This document shows, one piece after another, positions 23,064-30,134 of a stretch of DNA of 41,289 nucleotides. Position 1 is the first letter of the stretch; every line of letters begins with the position of its first letter. A program made the position numbers and the translations under genes. Location: positions 1 to 41,289 of the IMG/VR virus record IMGVR_UViG_3300036791_000903; one strand, 5' to 3'. The notes under the pieces are model-generated. The model was not told the DNA's origin, ran no database searches, and saw only the letters and a program-made list of their open reading frames with translations. The stretch is from a virus.

Positions 23064-23888
23064 ATGCAAGGGCAGGGAGACACTACTGAGTTCAAGCAGC
23101 GTGGTTTTCAGCGCACCTTGGAGAAAAATCTATGGGCTGTATGCGCTAATCCCACAAAGTATGTAAGCCGCTTCACGTATTTCCACCTTGATCTGAATTG
23201 CGGTGGCGGCTGGAATTCGCGATCACAGTGCATCGGGTCGCCATTAACGGCAGTGCGGGCACTTGCCAGTCAGGGGAAAAAGAACTATACAGCATGGTTT
23301 TGCGATCACAACCAAGAAGCTGTCAAGCAATTGGTTCGGGTATCGGAAATAGCCGACGATCAACGCTGCTTCATCATTCATGGAGATAACCATGAAGTAT
23401 TGAAGAACTTCGGCTTATACATCGCAAGTAAAGACAAACCTATGTATGCGATGGGCACCGTTCTGTGCGATCCAAATGGTTGCTTTTACGACAATGCCGT
23501 GCCGATTAAAGAGCTGCATGAATTCAGTCAGCGATTTCCCCGTATCGATTTAATCCTCAATTTAAACGTGCGTATCAACCGTTTAATCCGGGGGCATGTT
23601 CGTGAAAACAACGGCCAGTGGCAGGCGTATATCGATATTCCCGATCTGCCAGCCTATCTCAATCGCAACCATTGGCTTATTCGCGAACCTCTTCAAAAAA
23701 AGGGTAACCCATTCGTAATGCTAATAGGCAGGAACATGCATATGGGCGATGACCAGCCTTTTGGCCTGTATCACCTCGATTCGGCGGATGGTCAACGCAT
23801 TATGAATCGAATCAGGGAGGATTCATGCGTTATACAACCTACGAACAATACCGCCTTGAACCTTTGTTTAGATTTTTCCGAGCCGTAG
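23064..23888 (+). CDS. TcmP-like (three-Cys-motif partner) protein
   Basis: 274 residues from ATG 23064 (AAAGGA about 12 bases upstream); GTG 23031 is the alternative. The segment YFHLDLNCGGGWN followed by GSPLTAVRAL and, later, AWFCDHNQEAVKQLVRV resembles the Rossmann-like core of TcmP proteins (pattern D-x-F-A-G-x-G, G-S-P-L), a family found beside Gp37/Gp68-type three-Cys proteins. Exactly such a partner follows two genes downstream. TcmP proteins look like SAM-dependent methyltransferases, but their reaction is not established. The gene overlaps the next by 64 bp. Confidence 0.6.
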   Translation: MQGQGDTTEFKQRGFQRTLEKNLWAVCANPTKYVSRFTYFHLDLNCGGGWNSRSQCIGSPLTAVRALASQGKKNYTAWFCDHNQEAVKQLVRVSEIADDQRCFIIHGDNHEVLKNFGLYIASKDKPMYAMGTVLCDPNGCFYDNAVPIKELHEFSQRFPRIDLILNLNVRINRLIRGHVRENNGQWQAYIDIPDLPAYLNRNHWLIREPLQKKGNPFVMLIGRNMHMGDDQPFGLYHLDSADGQRIMNRIREDSCVIQPTNNTALNLCLDFSEP

Positions 23889-24070
23889 CTATGAAGAGGA
23901 CAGAAGGAAAGTGCGAATGCTGTGGAGCAGCCGCATCTGAAGTCCACCACAAGCAGTATCCGCCTTGGGGGGCATTCGATGTTCCGTCAAATTTGATGCC
24001 GGTATGCCATGAATGCCACTGCGAGCTGGAACGGAAGGTGGGCAGAAAGATTCGAGAGGACTATGAGTAA
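23825..24070 (+). CDS. Small HNH nuclease
   Basis: 81 residues from ATG 23825 behind GGGAGG. Cys pair CECCG, then EVHHKQYPPWGAFDVPSNLM and PVCHECHCELE form a zinc-held HNH domain of minimal length. It overlaps the upstream gene by 64 bp and the downstream gene by 8 bp, so it is translated as part of the TcmP/ParB cluster. It could be a partner nuclease of the cluster or a mobile gene; the tight overlaps favour the former. Confidence 0.75.
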   Translation: MRYTTYEQYRLEPLFRFFRAVAMKRTEGKCECCGAAASEVHHKQYPPWGAFDVPSNLMPVCHECHCELERKVGRKIREDYE

Positions 24071-25520
24071 AGAGCAAAATGCAGAGGGCTTAAGGAAAGT
24101 GCCTTTGGGCTTGCTTGATCCGCACCCGCAGAACCCGCGACGGATCGCACGACCTGATGTGGTAGATGCTATTGCTCATCAATTGCAGGTATCAGGCACG
24201 TTCGATCCGAGCCATGCCATCCTGGTGCGTCCATCGGGAGATGATCGTTTTCAGATTATTAGTGGGCACCATCGGGTCGCAGCAGCAAGGCTGGCAGGGC
24301 TGGAAGAGATTCCGGCGTGGGTGCGCGAGTTAGGCGACCACGAGGCGCTGATGCAGTTGGTGCTGTCCAACGAGCAAGGGCAGCTTTATCCGCTGGAGCG
24401 AGGATTGCACGCCCTTGAAGCCACCACGCCGAACGGCGTAACGCCGAATGGCCTAACGCTGCGGGCGTATGCCAAGCAGATTGGCCAGAAGGAAGACACC
24501 GTCGCACATTGGGCAGAAGCAGCAGAAGTAGCAGTTGGTCTTGAAACCAACTGGAAAAACCTGCTTCCTTACATGACCCACTTGCGCTTCATCCACGCCG
24601 CGCTGCCAGAAGAGCGGGCGGACTGGGTGGCACGACTCCTCGAGCACGAGTGGAGCGTGGAAGAGTTGCGCGAGGCGATGAAGCAGAAGAAGCCGAAGCA
24701 GCAGCGGAAGTTCATCACCCTAACGAACTGGAAGACGCTGACCAAAGGTGAGCGGGATGCCGCACTCAAAGTTGGTGGTGAACTAAAGTTCAATCGTCAG
24801 GACACGACTTCGATCGAGTGGGCACGCTGGTCGTGGAACCCGGTGACAGGTTGCGAGCATAATTGCCCATACTGCTATGCCCGCGACATTGCCGAGAGGA
24901 TCTATCCGCAGAAGTTTGAACCTAGCCTGATTCTGGAAAGTCTGAATGCGCCGCGTCTGACGCTGGTGCCGGAAGAAGCCAGTGAAGATCTTGGCCATCA
25001 GAACGTCTTTGTCTGCTCCATGGCTGATCTATTCGGCAAATGGGTTCCTACCGAATGGATCGAGGCAGTCTTACAGCAGGCAGCCGACAACCCACAATGG
25101 AATTTCCTGTTGCTTACGAAATTTCCTATTCGCATGAGCGAGTTTGAATATCCGAAGAACGCTTGGCTAGGGACAACCGTTGACCTGCAGGCACGAGTGC
25201 CAAACGCTGAGCGTGCAATGGCAAAGGTTCAAGCATCGATCCGCTGGCTTAGCCTCGAACCGTTACTTGAGCCAATCAAGATGGACTGGTCGATATTCCA
25301 GTGGGTGGTAATCGGTGGAGCAACACGCAGCACGCAGACGCCGGACTGGCATCCGCCGCGAAGTTGGCTATGGGACATTACCTTTGCGGCACAGAGTGCA
25401 GGATGCGCGGTTTATCACAAAGACAATCTGGCGAATCGCTTGCGGGACTATCCCGGTGCCGTCGAGCCGGAGCTTAGCAAACTGCCAAGTCAATTTCGAT
25501 ACTTGAAGACTTTGACTTGA
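24063..25520 (+). CDS. ParB-like domain fused to a Gp37/Gp68 (DUF5131) radical-SAM-like domain
   Basis: 485 residues from ATG 24063 (8-bp overlap with the HNH gene). Residues about 10-110 are a ParB/Srx-type domain with VPLGLLDPHPQNPR and the box SGHHRVAAARLAG (67-79). A helical linker, including an HTH-like LTLRAYAKQIGQKEDTVAHW, follows. Residues about 250-460 match phage Gp37/Gp68 proteins: WNPVTGCEHNCPYCYARD with Cys264-x3-Cys268-x2-Cys271, the radical-SAM cluster spacing, then LLLTKFPIRM, WLGTTVDLQ, WLSLEPLLEPI and VVIGGATRSTQTPDWHPPR. ParB domains use nucleotides or bind DNA, and radical SAM enzymes modify inert carbons, so a nucleic-acid modification role is plausible. The reaction is unknown. 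Confidence 0.85.
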   Translation: MSKEQNAEGLRKVPLGLLDPHPQNPRRIARPDVVDAIAHQLQVSGTFDPSHAILVRPSGDDRFQIISGHHRVAAARLAGLEEIPAWVRELGDHEALMQLVLSNEQGQLYPLERGLHALEATTPNGVTPNGLTLRAYAKQIGQKEDTVAHWAEAAEVAVGLETNWKNLLPYMTHLRFIHAALPEERADWVARLLEHEWSVEELREAMKQKKPKQQRKFITLTNWKTLTKGERDAALKVGGELKFNRQDTTSIEWARWSWNPVTGCEHNCPYCYARDIAERIYPQKFEPSLILESLNAPRLTLVPEEASEDLGHQNVFVCSMADLFGKWVPTEWIEAVLQQAADNPQWNFLLLTKFPIRMSEFEYPKNAWLGTTVDLQARVPNAERAMAKVQASIRWLSLEPLLEPIKMDWSIFQWVVIGGATRSTQTPDWHPPRSWLWDITFAAQSAGCAVYHKDNLANRLRDYPGAVEPELSKLPSQFRYLKTLT

Positions 25521-25531
25521 GCGGAGTAGTT

Positions 25532-25849
25532 ATGAGACAAGCGAACCTCTTCGGACTTGACGACGAACTGCACGAGCCCGCGCGGGCTCGCAACTCCGAT
25601 CCTCCCACCAGCCACGAGGCAGCGGAAAAGGTGGACGCCAATCGGCTGGAGCACCTGGTCTGGGAGTGCCTGATCGAGCGCGGCCCCATGATGACCGAGC
25701 AGATTTGCGTGCTTATGCGCATGCCGTGGAAAACGGTCAGCCCCAGGTTACGTCCGCTGTGCAACAAGGGCTGGATACAGGAAGCGGGCACCGCTCGGGC
25801 CTCAACTGGTCGGCGCGTCATCGTCTGGGAAGCGAAATTGGGCAGGTAG
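25532..25849 (+). CDS. Winged-helix DNA-binding protein
   Basis: 105 residues from ATG 25532 behind GCGGAG. The N-terminus RNSDPPTSHEAAEKV is a frequent opening of small phage DNA-binding proteins. LEHLVWECLIERGPMMTEQI, MPWKTVSPRLRPLCNKGWI and TGRRVIVWEA are helices and wing of a winged-helix domain. It precedes the replication protein and may be a replication accessory or transcription factor. Confidence 0.72.
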   Translation: MRQANLFGLDDELHEPARARNSDPPTSHEAAEKVDANRLEHLVWECLIERGPMMTEQICVLMRMPWKTVSPRLRPLCNKGWIQEAGTARASTGRRVIVWEAKLGR

Positions 25850-25851
25850 TC

Positions 25852-26679
25852 ATGGGCGTTCTAAAGGTCAAAAACTGGGCAAAGTTCCAGCACTACAAAC
25901 ATCGTCGTCCGCCATGGATCAAGCTGGTCACTGATACCTTCCAAAATTACGAGTTTTCTTGCTTGCAAGATGCTAGCAAGTTGCTAGCAATAGGCATCTG
26001 GACACTCGCCAGCAGATCGAAATTAGGCGATGGTAGCGTTCCAGAAGACTTTTTATGGATTAAAGAGCAATTGCTTATCGGCAGCGATAAAGAATTCGCG
26101 GTCACTGAAGAAAACCTGCAAGAGTTAATAAATAAAGGCTTTATCGTTCGCCGCTCACGCAAGCAAGATGCTAGCACAATGCTAGCACCGTGCAAGCAAA
26201 AGGGGGTTACAGAGACAGAGACAGAGACAGATAGAGATTTACTTCGTAAATCTCTTGTACGTGATTTGCAAAAACGTGCATTTGTGACGCTCTGGAATGC
26301 ATGGCCTCGACACGATAAACGCCAGAACACCTACCAGAAATTCCTGCAGGTTTCGAACGGCAGCGTCGAGCTGGTGCTCGCTCGCGGATTGCAGCAGGTC
26401 AAACTCTGGGAAATCGAAAAGCGCGAAAAGCGTTTTGTTCCCATGCTGGCTACCTGGCTTCACCAGAAACGCTTTGACACTGAACCGGAAGAATTCGCGC
26501 CCGTGGCTGCCAGGTCCTCGAAACCTCGAGACGCCGAGGTGGGCCGCTGGGATGGCACGTTTTCCAAAACTTCTGAATGCTACCGCTGCCGCCGCACCTT
26601 CAAGCTGACCGAAGCCGTCGAGGAAATCTTCTGTTCCCAGCAATGCGCCGATGCCCAGCCCGGCAAGCAGGCTTCGTGA
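25852..26679 (+). CDS. Replication initiation protein (O-like) with C-terminal zinc finger
   Basis: 275 residues from ATG 25852. The N-terminal winged-helix (residues about 5-100, KNWAKFQHYKHRRPPWIKLV then LASRSKLGDGSVPEDFLWIK) is the domain type of phage replisome organisers. The linker at about 105-130 carries an acidic repeat (TETETETDR, from a six-base DNA repeat) as is common in such proteins. A helical C-terminal domain follows, ending in a zinc finger CYRCRRTF...FCSQQC. Iteron-like DNA repeats lie within the N-terminal coding part, as the lambda origin lies in O. No helicase is seen nearby, so the host helicase is probably recruited. Confidence 0.75.
   Translation: MGVLKVKNWAKFQHYKHRRPPWIKLVTDTFQNYEFSCLQDASKLLAIGIWTLASRSKLGDGSVPEDFLWIKEQLLIGSDKEFAVTEENLQELINKGFIVRRSRKQDASTMLAPCKQKGVTETETETDRDLLRKSLVRDLQKRAFVTLWNAWPRHDKRQNTYQKFLQVSNGSVELVLARGLQQVKLWEIEKREKRFVPMLATWLHQKRFDTEPEEFAPVAARSSKPRDAEVGRWDGTFSKTSECYRCRRTFKLTEAVEEIFCSQQCADAQPGKQAS
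25959..26199 (+). repeat. Iteron-like repeats: candidate replication origin inside the replication gene
   Basis: The palindrome TGCTAGCA occurs four times: 25971-25978 and 25982-25989, then 26169-26176 and 26180-26187. Each pair is spaced exactly 11 bp, one helical turn, and each pair is preceded by AAGA. Both pairs are enclosed by a perfect inverted repeat, TTGCTTGCA (25959-25967) and TGCAAGCAA (26191-26199). The region between is AT-rich. This arrangement resembles the iterons of lambda-type origins located in the initiator gene. Confidence 0.6.
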
Positions 26680-26969
26680 TGCACTGCAACGAGCTGATCG
26701 AGATCGTGCGAAAATCCGAGGACGTGTTCGCTGAACTCGGCCTGACCAATGCGCCCGCACTCACGGTCGCCGCTTCCGCATACGCTCGCATCCTGCCCGA
26801 TCCGGACATGACGTTTTACGAGCAGTGCGCCAAGTTCCTGCGCGTGATTGAAATACTCGGGCAACTGCGCCGCGGCCTCGATCCACGCTGCGACAGTTGC
26901 AAGGCCGAGGCCGAGCTTGAAGCAGCGCTGCGAGCCGGTCGGCAGAAGTTTGCGGAGCGCATGCAGTGA
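26679..26969 (+). CDS. Hypothetical protein
   Basis: 96 residues from ATG 26679 overlapping the previous stop (TGATG). Mostly helical, with a CDSCKAEAE pair of Cys near residue 73. It is translationally coupled to the replication protein gene and to the HNH gene after it (GTGA overlap). Function unknown. Confidence 0.65.
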   Translation: MHCNELIEIVRKSEDVFAELGLTNAPALTVAASAYARILPDPDMTFYEQCAKFLRVIEILGQLRRGLDPRCDSCKAEAELEAALRAGRQKFAERMQ

Positions 26970-27547
26970 GCGATCGATCGCAAGGCAGTTTGTTCCGCGA
27001 TCGCGCTCGCCTGGTCAATGCCCGCTCGGAGTTTTTGCAGATCACCTGCGATCGCTACCACGCCATGCAGCAACGGGTCGGAGAAAAGCGTGATTCCCGC
27101 AATCGCCTGATTCGGGTTGGCCAACAACTGCCCTTCACACTTGAGCAATTTCGCGTCTGGATCCGCAAGCAGCTGGGACGCGACGAACAAGGCCTCGCCC
27201 GCTGTTTGTATTGCAATCGCCCGCTCAATCTGCGCACCCTGCAGATCGACCACCACATTCCGCTTGCCCAAGCCGGCACGCTCAACCTCGGCAATCTGCG
27301 AGTGATCTGCAAGCCTTGCAACGACCAGAAAGGCGCTCTGCGACCGCAGGCTTTTATCGCGTTGCTTCACCTGGTCAATAACCATTCGCTCTTCACCGAA
27401 ATCGACCGCGCCGATTGCCTTGAACGCCTGCAGATGGCCCTCAAACTGGCCTTGCGGTCGCGTTACAAGCCTGCAGGAGCGACCGGCGAGCAAGCGCCCA
27501 GGGTTCGCGTCCTGCCCCATGTTCGCCTGCCCCAGAGGCCCGTGTGA
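26966..27547 (+). CDS. HNH endonuclease
   Basis: 193 residues from GTG 26966 (overlap with the previous stop). A helical DNA-binding-like N-terminal part is followed by the HNH domain: RCLYCNRPLNLRTLQIDHHI, PLAQAGTLNLGNLRVICKPC and NDQKG (about residues 80-125), with both zinc Cys pairs and the DHH catalytic motif intact. GC content and overlaps match the neighbours, so this one looks like a resident early-operon gene rather than a recent homing insertion. Role could be recombination or degradation of host DNA. Confidence 0.85.
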   Translation: MSDRSQGSLFRDRARLVNARSEFLQITCDRYHAMQQRVGEKRDSRNRLIRVGQQLPFTLEQFRVWIRKQLGRDEQGLARCLYCNRPLNLRTLQIDHHIPLAQAGTLNLGNLRVICKPCNDQKGALRPQAFIALLHLVNNHSLFTEIDRADCLERLQMALKLALRSRYKPAGATGEQAPRVRVLPHVRLPQRPV

Positions 27548-27801
27548 AGCCCGCAACCCGGCGCATGTGGGAAGGTGGCCCGCTGCGGCAGTGGGCCGAG
27601 CGCGACGACGGCAGGCAAGCCACAAGCTGGACACGCTATCAAAATCCGACTTCGGACGGCTATGCGGGTTGCTACGTCTGCGATGAGTGCCAGGAACCTG
27701 TGGGCGGCGTCTATCGCCATATGTCGCCCGTTAGGTGGATTTGCGCTGCCTGCCGCGAAGCGTTGCCATCCCGCGGAAAGCGGCAGAAAGGCAGCACTTG
27801 A
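27544..27801 (+). CDS. Small zinc-ribbon protein
   Basis: 85 residues from GTG 27544 (GTGA overlap). Four Cys in CYVCDEC and ICAACRE (with spacing of about 25) form a probable zinc ribbon, in a basic context. It continues the coupled early operon. Function unknown. Confidence 0.62.
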   Translation: MKPATRRMWEGGPLRQWAERDDGRQATSWTRYQNPTSDGYAGCYVCDECQEPVGGVYRHMSPVRWICAACREALPSRGKRQKGST

Positions 27802-27865
27802 CAGGCGTGTTATACAACTGGTTAACAAGCCCCCGCCTCCGCGCAGCGCATTGCGTCTGGTCTTC

Positions 27866-28144
27866 ATGTCGAGAAACATCTGCGTTTACACGCACGATTC
27901 CGATCCCGCCCGCGATTCCTACGCCTTCCGCATTTCCCGTGACGATGCCGCTGCCCGCTTGGCTGCGGGTTATGCTTGCTACCTTTCACCTACCGCAGTA
28001 CAACTCAAGCCACCACCGGACTGGACGCCAGAAATAGACCAGCGCGGGTTGTTCGATAAAGTGTGGCAACCCAGACCCAGCGCACACTACATAGTCTGGC
28101 AGATGCGTCCCACAACGTCAGACTTAGACCCAGAGGCCAAATGA
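27866..28144 (+). CDS. Hypothetical protein preceding the terminase genes
   Basis: 92 residues from ATG 27866; the frame is open far upstream but lacks a convincing start. It is rich in Arg/Asp/Pro (MSRNICVYTHDSDPARDSYA) with a Trp-containing end. A TTGACA at 27798-27803, with a weak TTAACA 18 bases on, may be a promoter for this gene and the terminase genes. Function unknown. Confidence 0.55.
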   Translation: MSRNICVYTHDSDPARDSYAFRISRDDAAARLAAGYACYLSPTAVQLKPPPDWTPEIDQRGLFDKVWQPRPSAHYIVWQMRPTTSDLDPEAK

Positions 28145-28653
28145 AGACTGCACAATCTATAGAAACGTCTGAAGAGCGCAAGAAACAAGCGCAGCCAAAG
28201 GTAGAGCCAAAAGTAGATGGGCGAGGTCATCATCCCAACTCGCATACTAAGGTTGGCAAGCGCTACAATCCCGCCGAGCACCTCAATCCTACCAAGTGGA
28301 AACCCGGCCAGAGCGGCAATCCCAGCGGCATGATCAAGAATGATGTAGCCCGCCAGATTGCCAAGGCAGTGTTCGAGAACAATCGCGAGAAGCTCTACAA
28401 GGCTTATGCCAAGGCCGCACTCAAAGGTAATGCATATGCCTTCCAGCAATTGGCCGATCGCGCTTACGGAAAGCTCAAAGAGCGCGTCGAATACGAAGTT
28501 AGTGAGTACCGCGAAGTCTCGGAGAAGGCACTAATTGAACGCATCTCAGACCTCGAACGCGAACTCGGACTTACAGCCGCGATTGACGAGGCTGGAGGAA
28601 CTCCGAGCCTTAAAGCGGGAACTGTACTCCCGCCGCGCACGCCGGAAGATTGA
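28141..28653 (+). CDS. Terminase small subunit-like protein (DUF5681 type)
   Basis: 170 residues from ATG 28141 (ATGA overlap). The motif KWKPGQSGNPSG is the DUF5681 signature. It is followed by a helical region KAALKGNAYAFQQLADRAYG and a coiled coil ending in LERELGLTAAIDEAG. Proteins with this domain regularly sit in front of large terminase genes and serve as the DNA-recognition subunit. It overlaps the large terminase frame by 119 bp. Confidence 0.78.
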   Translation: MKTAQSIETSEERKKQAQPKVEPKVDGRGHHPNSHTKVGKRYNPAEHLNPTKWKPGQSGNPSGMIKNDVARQIAKAVFENNREKLYKAYAKAALKGNAYAFQQLADRAYGKLKERVEYEVSEYREVSEKALIERISDLERELGLTAAIDEAGGTPSLKAGTVLPPRTPED

Positions 28654-29272
28654 CACCTTCTACCCTGATTCCGGCCCGCTGCGACGTGAACTCTATCCAA
28701 AGCATGTCGAGTTTTTCGCTGCCGGAAAGATGCATAGGGAAAGGTGTTTTCTGGCTGCTAATCGCATCGGTAAAAGTGAGGGCGTGGGTGCTTACGAAAC
28801 TACGCTCCATCTAACTGGTGACTATCCGCACTGGTGGGTCGGTCGTAGGTTCAACTATGGGATCACTGCATGGGCTGCCGGCAAGGACAGTAAGACTACT
28901 CGCGAAATCATCCAGTTAAAACTACTCGGCCAGATAGGCGAACACGGCACCGGCATGATTCCCGGCGATACCATCATTAGTACTACCCCAAAACCCGGCG
29001 TACCGGATGCGGTCGAGAGCATCGTGGTACAGCATATGTCCGGCACCAAGTCCAGGCTGGTACTCAAGTCTTATGACCAGGGCCGCGAATCATTTCAAGG
29101 TACGGAGCAGCACATGGTCTGGCTCGATGAGGAGTGTACCCGCGACATCTATATAGAATGCCTCACGCGAACTATGACCACCAATGGCATCATGTTGATG
29201 ACCTTCACACCTTTGCTCGGAATGACCGACATTGTGAGAGATTTCCTGGGCCTCGACCTCGACTCAAAGTAA
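28535..29272 (+). CDS. Terminase large subunit, ATPase half (split gene, part 1)
   Basis: 245 residues in the longest frame (TTG 28535; TTG 28583, behind no better ribosome site, is an alternative). It is the packaging motor ATPase: LRRELYPKHVEFFAAG, Walker A AANRIGKS, ITAWAAGKDSKTTREI, Walker B HMVWLDEEC with the catalytic Glu, and coupling motif MTFTPLLGM. Translation stops at TAA 29270-29272 right after LDLDSK. The normal continuation, (K)YLVQATWDDVPHL, appears 2.8 kb downstream in a separate gene. The split falls in the linker between ATPase and nuclease domains and loses no recognisable motif. Confidence 0.9.
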   Translation: MNASQTSNANSDLQPRLTRLEELRALKRELYSRRARRKIDTFYPDSGPLRRELYPKHVEFFAAGKMHRERCFLAANRIGKSEGVGAYETTLHLTGDYPHWWVGRRFNYGITAWAAGKDSKTTREIIQLKLLGQIGEHGTGMIPGDTIISTTPKPGVPDAVESIVVQHMSGTKSRLVLKSYDQGRESFQGTEQHMVWLDEECTRDIYIECLTRTMTTNGIMLMTFTPLLGMTDIVRDFLGLDLDSK

Positions 29273-29699
29273 GGCTAGGCGATATTTAATAAAGGTAGTT
29301 AGCCGGTAGTAGCGGATAGACGCCCCGTTCCAAGCGTGTGGGCAAGGCCTAGTTTGGCATAATGAAATTGCGTAGGCGCTGGTCTATGAGATTACGTAGC
29401 AGTTCGCAGCCTACCGGATACATGAACCGTTGCGCTAACTGCTTAAGTGCCCTGTTCATGCGGGTTTGCGTGTAGTCTGGTGTCTAGTTTGCCTGGTTAT
29501 TGCCTAACTGCCGGCGCTAACCGGCCCCACCACCCCAGACCACCCCTGAACCATCCCGTTTTTCATAGGCAATCTTCGATCTTAATCGGACTTTCGGCCA
29601 AACTTTGGGGGTTAGACCACCGGTGTATTCACCCTGATTCTAAGCCGTTAAGTATGCGCGAGGTTCGCGGGGGGGCGTTGCAGGCGAAGTCGTATTGAC
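29273..29699 (+). ncRNA. Non-coding, inverted-repeat-rich stretch at the terminase break
   Basis: 427 bp without a credible gene. It holds several inverted repeats: CTAGGC (29275-29280)/GCCTAG (29347-29352), GTAGGC (29372-29377)/GCCTAC (29409-29414), CATGAAC (29421-29427)/GTTCATG (29454-29460). AGTTAGC (29297-29303) can pair with GCTAACT (29434-29440) inside the last loop, a pseudoknot-like arrangement. It starts exactly where the terminase frame is broken. It may be a relic of a self-splicing intron or another structured RNA; I could not identify intron core sequences. Confidence 0.4.
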
Positions 29700-29801
29700 A
29701 TGAACGTCACTCACATCAGCATGGCCATACTGATATTGGCATTGCTAAATCTGTGTATCGCGATTTACCTTGTGCGGCGATTGCTAAAGGCGGGAGGGTA
29801 G
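29700..29801 (+). CDS. Very small membrane protein
   Basis: 33 residues from ATG 29700. Nearly the whole chain is one membrane span (MAILILALLNLCIAIYLVRR) ending in basic residues. It is followed three bases later by another small membrane protein gene. Function unknown; too short for certainty. Confidence 0.5.
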   Translation: MNVTHISMAILILALLNLCIAIYLVRRLLKAGG

Positions 29802-29804
29802 CTT

Positions 29805-29966
29805 ATGAATGAGAAGAATATGGCTCCACTGCACCTGATATTGGTGGTGCTGGCGATGGTGTTGTTTGCCATTGCGGGGTTTGGATGGCCGGTGCCGATT
29901 GAGCCCTATCGTACGAAGCTGATCGGGGCGGGGCTGTTCTTCTGGGTGCTTTCCAGCTTCTTTTAG
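29805..29966 (+). CDS. Small two-span membrane protein
   Basis: 53 residues from ATG 29805 behind GGGAGGG. Two hydrophobic segments, LHLILVVLAMVLFAIAGF and LIGAGLFFWVLSSFF, are joined by a Pro-rich turn. This short alternating pattern is common in phage genomes; a holin or holin-accessory role is possible but the three-span protein at 34363 is the better holin candidate. Confidence 0.65.
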   Translation: MNEKNMAPLHLILVVLAMVLFAIAGFGWPVPIEPYRTKLIGAGLFFWVLSSFF

Positions 29967-30134
29967 ATGGATTACCAGTGGCTGAGTGACGATGAGCGGG
30001 CGCTGGCTGATCTTCATGCTCAGGGAACGACTATTTACCGGCTGCTGTACCGGCTGGCAACGGAGCGGGAGACGGTAGCGGAGCTGGAGCATGAACTAGC
30101 CGAGTTGCGACCTCTAATAAAGGATAGGGCATGA
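29967..30134 (+). CDS. Small coiled-coil protein
   Basis: 55 residues, ATG directly after the previous stop; its own stop overlaps the next start (ATGA). Helical throughout with a Leu/Glu heptad end (TVAELEHELAELRPL). Function unknown. Coupling on both sides supports it. Confidence 0.62.
   Translation: MDYQWLSDDERALADLHAQGTTIYRLLYRLATERETVAELEHELAELRPLIKDRA

Noticed and set aside
26205-26240. GAGACA microsatellite
   Set aside because: It encodes the TETETETDR linker common in phage replication proteins; not treated as a separate functional element.
26970-27060. Several CGATCG / GCGATCGC sites, like the cyanobacterial HIP1 palindrome
   Set aside because: Confined to the start of one HNH gene and not spread through the genome; no support for a cyanobacterial host.
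29447-29698. Open frame of 83 codons in the terminase gap
   Set aside because: No ribosome site, Pro/His/Cys-rich random composition, and it crosses the inverted repeats.
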